This document shows positions 7,396-9,802 of a stretch of DNA of 9,802 nt, in pieces. Numbering within the stretch: position 1 is the stretch's first letter; every line of letters begins with the position of its first letter. Both the position numbers and the translations under genes were made by a program. The DNA comes from Deltaproteobacteria bacterium (GTDB lineage Bacteria; Desulfobacterota; GWC2-55-46; S146-70). The notes under the pieces are model-generated. The model was not told the DNA's origin, made no database searches, and saw only the letters and a list, made by a program, of their open reading frames with translations. The DNA is taken from the NCBI GenBank assembly GCA_015492395.1, contig WGFD01000251.1, positions 1 to 9,802 of the forward strand, written 5' to 3'.

Positions 7396-7410
7396 AGAGC
7401 GGACTCCACT

Positions 7411-7435
7411 TTATTCCGTAATATTGCCGGAATAA
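7411..7435 (-). promoter_or_regulatory. Perfect 8-bp inverted repeat ahead of the antiporter gene
   Basis: TTATTCCG (7411-7418) and CGGAATAA (7428-7435) are exact inverse copies with a 9-base loop. The dyad ends about six bases before the GGAG ribosome binding site of the minus-strand antiporter gene. It could be an operator or a leader RNA hairpin; it has no T-tract on the minus side and is not a typical terminator. Confidence 0.4.
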
Positions 7436-7747
7436 GACCCGTACGTTGCGAAGTGTCGGTCTGAGTCTGGCAGATTGATGGTCCGGACCGGTGTGATACC
7501 ACACAGGCTGGGATTGGGGTGATATCTGTCATGGGTATATGTATCACTAATGAGAAAGGTTTTTAGGTTTTTCGTCTCCCTATGGCACTTAATCCACTTT
7601 AATACGGGCCTGAAGAAAGATACCACAGGTCGGTGAGGTTTATCAAGATCGGTCGCTCACCCGAAGTTCCGGGACGGAGCGAGGTTAAGCAAAGATGGCG
7701 TCCGGTCCATTGCACCGGCTTTGGGGTTGACGGTCTGTAAATGGGCC
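7436..7747. other. Gene-free stretch between antiporter gene and tRNA
   Basis: No supported protein gene. A minus-strand frame at 7411-7626 starts with GTG, lacks a ribosome binding site and shows no family motif. The stretch contains a GGTCCGGACC palindrome at about 7480-7490, a GTGTG/CACAC small hairpin just after it, and the larger set of stem-forming segments at 7632-7718 listed separately. The antiporter promoter must lie here but no clear -35/-10 pair was found. Confidence 0.45.
7632..7718 (+). ncRNA. Candidate structured RNA with competing hairpins
   Basis: Several stems can be drawn. GGTGAG (7632-7637) pairs with CTCACC (7656-7661). TCGCTC (7653-7658) pairs with GAGCGA (7677-7682), enclosing CCCG (7660-7663) and CGGG (7670-7673). 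CCGGT (7702-7706) pairs with ACCGG (7714-7718). The first two stems share bases and exclude each other, as in attenuators. No known RNA family was recognised; short stretches recall 5S rRNA wording but the fold does not fit. Strand and function are unproven. Confidence 0.2.
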
Positions 7748-7775
7748 TTGACTTGCATAGAATTTATAGTATAAA
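7748..7775 (+). promoter_or_regulatory. tRNA-Gly promoter
   Basis: TTGACT (7748-7753) and TATAAA (7770-7775) are separated by 16 bases. The predicted start near 7782 is about six bases before the mature tRNA, typical for a single tRNA unit. Confidence 0.6.
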
Positions 7776-7787
7776 CTTCTATGCAGA

Positions 7788-7861
7788 GCGGGCGTAGTTC
7801 AATGGTAGAATGGAAGCTTCCCAAGCTTCATACGAGGGTTCGATTCCCTTCGCCCGCTCCA
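7788..7861 (+). tRNA. tRNA-Gly (anticodon CCC)
   Basis: A complete 74-base cloverleaf. The acceptor arms GCGGGCG (7788-7794) and CGCCCGC (7851-7857) pair perfectly. The anticodon stem GAAGC/GCTTC encloses the loop TTCCCAA, so the anticodon is CCC and reads GGG. The T arm has the usual TTCGATT loop. The discriminator T is followed by an encoded CCA. It is a lone tRNA with its own promoter; no integrated element was seen at its 3' end. Confidence 0.95.
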
Positions 7862-7892
7862 TTACTGTTGTAGAAATCAATAAGTTACATAC

Positions 7893-8060
7893 CTAACACG
7901 CACTAAAGAGTGTGTCCCCGGGCCGTTCTGGAAGTCCCCTTTGAGAGATTGACCCGGACTTAGCAGCCTTCTTGCCGGTTATACTGTCAGCGGCAGTATC
8001 GTCTTCGATTAAAAAGCTGCTCTTGTAGATCTTCCTGGCGCTAAGCTCTACCGGCAACAT
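7893..8060 (-). CDS. Possible small hypothetical protein (55 residues)
   Basis: A minus-strand frame starts with ATG at 8060, has AAAGGA eight bases upstream, and ends in TAG at 7893. An in-frame TGA about 30 bases upstream of the ATG rules out a longer form. The protein begins MLPVELSARKIYKSSFLIEDD, a mixed charged and hydrophobic segment of real-protein character, then becomes Lys/Gly/Ser-rich and likely disordered, ending in Cys. No signal peptide or membrane segment is visible. I do not recognise the family. The AT-rich block at about 8100-8118 offers -10-like sequences on this strand but only a weak -35. It could be a genuine small protein, the decayed start of a longer gene, or chance. 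Confidence 0.35.
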   Translation of the reverse strand: MLPVELSARKIYKSSFLIEDDTAADSITGKKAAKSGSISQRGLPERPGDTLFSAC

Positions 8061-8178
8061 GGTGTTCGGTCCTTTCTGCCGCGGCTTGGCTAGTCATTAT
8101 TACCGAAGATAATATATACTTATGACTTCTCGTCGCCGGAACAGCTCTCCTATGCCGGCCTCTGAGTCGTAATGCAGA

Positions 8179-8207
8179 TTGTTCTTAAACATGGAGTATG
8201 TTATAAA
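8179..8207 (+). promoter_or_regulatory. Promoter candidate for the YacG-type gene
   Basis: TTGTTC (8179-8184) and TATAAA (8202-8207) are 17 bases apart. The predicted start near 8214 leaves a 30-base leader with a good ribosome binding site before the ATG at 8244. This supports the short form of the protein, because the possible upstream start at 8172 would precede the promoter. Confidence 0.5.
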
Positions 8208-8243
8208 GTCTTTATGAAAATCGGACCGAAAGAGGAGAGTAAG

Positions 8244-8402
8244 ATGAGTTGCCCTCTATGTAAAGGGAAGGCCAGTTGGAAGAATAACCCCTATAGACCC
8301 TTCTGCTCAGAGAGGTGCAGGCTGATAGACCTTGGAAGGTGGGCCGAAGGAAGTTATGTCATACAGAAGACGGATAAGAAGGGGTTCGGGATTGGAGAGT
8401 AA
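8244..8402 (+). CDS. yacG: YacG-type zinc-binding protein (DNA gyrase inhibitor family)
   Basis: The protein has 52 residues. The ATG at 8244 follows a GAGGAG Shine-Dalgarno about five bases upstream, and the sequence starts directly with the first zinc ligand segment, as in the family. The zinc site is C3-x2-C6 and C21-x3-C25. The family signature PFCSERCRLIDLGRWAEG lies at about 19-36, followed by a short charged tail. E. coli YacG binds gyrase and inhibits DNA binding; its tail is longer than this one. In the cell it is cytosolic. The frame is open further upstream to 8172, but those 24 residues have no family match and would precede the promoter. The ZIP transporter gene follows after about 137 bases that hold a repeat copy, so co-transcription is possible but unproven. 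Confidence 0.88.
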   Translation: MSCPLCKGKASWKNNPYRPFCSERCRLIDLGRWAEGSYVIQKTDKKGFGIGE

Positions 8403-8433
8403 CCTTCCACTGTTGTTGTGCCCCCATCCTCGA

Positions 8434-8505
8434 GATTGCACGGCGAGCGCCTGTCTACCGTGGTGCCCGTACAGGCAAGCATTCCCCGTAGCCTGCTGAA
8501 GTGGT
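8434..8505 (+). repeat. Dispersed palindromic repeat, copy 2 (between yacG and ZIP gene)
   Basis: It contains GCGAGCGCCTGTCT (8443-8456) and CAAGCATTCCCC (8476-8487), both identical to copy 1. The stem GCCTGT (8449-8454) pairs with ACAGGC (8471-8476). The second hairpin of copy 1 is degraded here (GTAGCCTGCTGAAG). Orientation is the same as in the other copies. Confidence 0.65.
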
Positions 8506-8539
8506 TTAATCGCGGAAGAAAAAGGAGAAGTAACCCTTG

Positions 8540-9286
8540 ATGGAGATGAATATCAATACTCAATTGATCAATTCCGTCCTCTACGGGGCGGTTGCAGGCC
8601 TTGCGACCATAGGCGGAATATATATACTCCTGGCAAATGAGAAGTGGGCGCTGAGGAACTCTATACTCTTTATAAGCTTCGCCGCCGGTGTGATGCTCAC
8701 AGTTGCATTTACCAACTTATTGCCGGAGGCCATCGAGGCAACCGATAAGGCCTTGCCGGTCGTGCTTGTCACGCTTATTGCCTTCTATGTGGTGGAACAT
8801 ATCATCATGATCCACTCCTGCGCGGAAGAGGAGTGCAGCACCCATCCCATGGGTTGGATGGGCTTTATAGGCATAGGATTCCATTCTCTTCTCGACGGTA
8901 TGGCCATAGGCGTCGGTTTTGAGGCCGGCTTCAAAGTGGGTTTGGCTACGGCTATCGGCGTTCTTCTCCACGAAGTGCCGGAGGGTATCAATATGACCGC
9001 CTTGCTTATACATAGCGGCTACGAAAAGAGGAGGACGGTGATGCTCTCGTGGCTTGTGGCCTTGGCTATACCTCTGGGGGCCGTGATTTCGCACCTCCTT
9101 TTCAAGGGTGTTTCCGAGAACATACTGGGTATACTGCTTGCTATTGCGGCCGGTTCTTTTATATACATCAGTGCGGCTGATCTCATCCCAGAGACACACC
9201 GCAACTCACGGAAGACGAATATCGTACTTGTAATAACCGGCGGTCTTCTGGTATACATTGTGGGCAATGTCATAGGGAGGCATTGA
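8540..9286 (+). CDS. ZIP-family divalent metal transporter
   Basis: A 248-residue inner-membrane protein with about eight hydrophobic segments. The family's core metal-site helices are clear: TM4 with HSLLDGMAIG (115-124) and TM5 with HEVPEGI (144-150), giving the ligands H115, D119, H144, E145 and E148. A further acidic position is E63 in NLLPEA. The loop before TM4 (about 92-103) carries H92, C94, C99 and H102, a short metal-binding-type loop in place of the long His-rich loop of eukaryotic ZIPs. ZIP proteins import Zn2+, Fe2+ or Mn2+ into the cytosol. AAAGGAGAAG (8521-8530) serves either the ATG at 8540 or a TTG at 8537; I chose ATG, although spacing fits TTG slightly better. The stop codon at 9284-9286 lies inside repeat copy 3. 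Substrate cannot be decided from sequence. Confidence 0.92.
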   Translation: MEMNINTQLINSVLYGAVAGLATIGGIYILLANEKWALRNSILFISFAAGVMLTVAFTNLLPEAIEATDKALPVVLVTLIAFYVVEHIIMIHSCAEEECSTHPMGWMGFIGIGFHSLLDGMAIGVGFEAGFKVGLATAIGVLLHEVPEGINMTALLIHSGYEKRRTVMLSWLVALAIPLGAVISHLLFKGVSENILGILLAIAAGSFIYISAADLIPETHRNSRKTNIVLVITGGLLVYIVGNVIGRH

Positions 9287-9350
9287 ACATGCATCGCAAG
9301 CGCCTGTCCGCCAAGATTGACAGGTTGCTGCAGGGAACTTCAACATCTGT
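9283..9350 (+). repeat. Dispersed palindromic repeat, copy 3 (overlaps ZIP stop codon)
   Basis: The left edge TTGAACATGCATCGCAAGCG matches copy 1 with two changes and includes the ZIP gene's TGA. CCTGTC (9303-9308) pairs with GACAGG (9319-9324). The TTGCTGCAGGGAACTTC block (9325-9341) matches copy 1 with one change. The internal CAAGCATTCCCC segment of copies 1 and 2 is missing, so this copy is shortened. Confidence 0.65.
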
Positions 9351-9420
9351 AACGGGTGCACTTTCCGCAATCTGTTGCGAGTGGATATAAGGAAAGACTA
9401 TCTTCAGGGAGATCGGGAAT

Positions 9421-9802
9421 ATGATTGAGAGGTATGCCAGAGGGGAGATGGGGCGCATATGGGAGAGGGAGAATATCTTCAGAAAATGGCTTGATATAGA
9501 GGTGGCCGCATGCGAGGCATGGTGTGAACTCGGGAGGATTCCCAAGGAAAGCCTCGCGAATATAAGAAGAAGGGCGTCGTTCGATATAGACAGGATAGAT
9601 GAGATAGAGAAGACCGTTAAACACGATGTCATTTCTTTTCTCACGGCTGTGGGCGAAAAGATAGGCCCGGACTCCAGGTTTATGCACCTCGGCATGACAT
9701 CCTCGGATGTACTCGATACTGCGTTGGCCATGCTGCTGAAGGAGGCGTCGGAGCTCATTATAGAAGGGATAGGGGACTTGGGGACAGCCATCAAGGAGAG
9801 GG
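9421..9802 (+). CDS. purB: Adenylosuccinate lyase (N-terminal part, runs off right edge)
   Basis: The ATG at 9421 has GGGAG about nine bases upstream. The visible 127 residues begin MIERYARGEMGRIW, the conserved PurB N-terminus, followed by KWLDIEVAACEAWCELG (22-38). Then come EKTVKHDVISF (63-73), with the conserved His of the substrate site (H68), and HLGMTSSDVLDTALA (89-103), whose TSSD segment binds substrate. The enzyme cleaves SAICAR to AICAR and adenylosuccinate to AMP in the cytosol, as a tetramer. About 300 residues with the catalytic Ser loop lie outside the window. Repeat copy 3 and about 70 further bases separate it from the ZIP gene, so it may be read from the same direction but need not be in the same operon. 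Confidence 0.95.
   Translation, partial: MIERYARGEMGRIWERENIFRKWLDIEVAACEAWCELGRIPKESLANIRRRASFDIDRIDEIEKTVKHDVISFLTAVGEKIGPDSRFMHLGMTSSDVLDTALAMLLKEASELIIEGIGDLGTAIKER

Noticed and set aside
7411..7626. 71-codon minus-strand frame upstream of the antiporter
   Set aside because: GTG start without a Shine-Dalgarno, random-looking composition, and it overlaps the antiporter's leader dyad.
7652..7698. Partial likeness to 5S rRNA (CACCCG, GTTAAGC and GATGG in order)
   Set aside because: Spacing and pairing do not fit the 5S fold and no other rRNA is near; treated as coincidence.
7862..7916. Terminator after tRNA-Gly
   Set aside because: The ACGCACT/AGTGTGT hairpin (7898-7915) has one G-T pair and is not followed by a T-tract on either strand.
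8172..8243. Longer N-terminus for the YacG-type protein
   Set aside because: The added 24 residues are not part of the family, the inner ATG has a good ribosome binding site, and a likely promoter lies between the two starts.

Overview
The window is bacterial, with mid-range GC, dense genes on both strands, Shine-Dalgarno-led starts, a CCA-encoding tRNA gene and frequent ATA and AGG codons. This would fit an uncultured anaerobe of a Nitrospirota or Desulfobacterota type, but that placement is a low-confidence inference from codon style and gene set only. No phage, plasmid, CRISPR or rRNA signature was seen.

Left part (1-3780, minus strand): an exported BNR/Asp-box beta-propeller protein (sialidase-like fold) runs off the left edge. 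After a gene-free gap comes a 601-residue protein in which a radical SAM enzyme with a SPASM-like cysteine domain is fused to a complete ArsM/AS3MT-type arsenite methyltransferase. All signature cysteines of both halves are present. This fusion is the most interesting gene in the window.

Middle (3780-6390, plus strand): the left end of an IS256-family insertion sequence, truncated after about 110 transposase residues. A hairpin around its ribosome binding site looks like the anti-readthrough device known from other insertion sequences. After about 340 bases without a gene, and the first copy of a dispersed palindromic repeat, comes full-length recQ, which has no clear ribosome binding site.

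Right part (6440-9802): a Ca2+/cation antiporter of the YrbG type on the minus strand, converging on recQ; a structured non-coding stretch; tRNA-Gly(CCC) with its own promoter; a possible 55-residue minus-strand ORF; a short YacG-type zinc protein; a ZIP metal transporter; and the start of purB at the right edge.

Copies 2 and 3 of the repeat sit between yacG and the ZIP gene and between the ZIP gene and purB. All three copies point the same way and lie against gene boundaries; the third contains the ZIP stop codon. The genes do not form one pathway. Arsenic methylation, a zinc/divalent-metal pair (YacG, ZIP) and cation exchange give a loose metal-handling flavour, and recQ, tRNA-Gly and purB are housekeeping.
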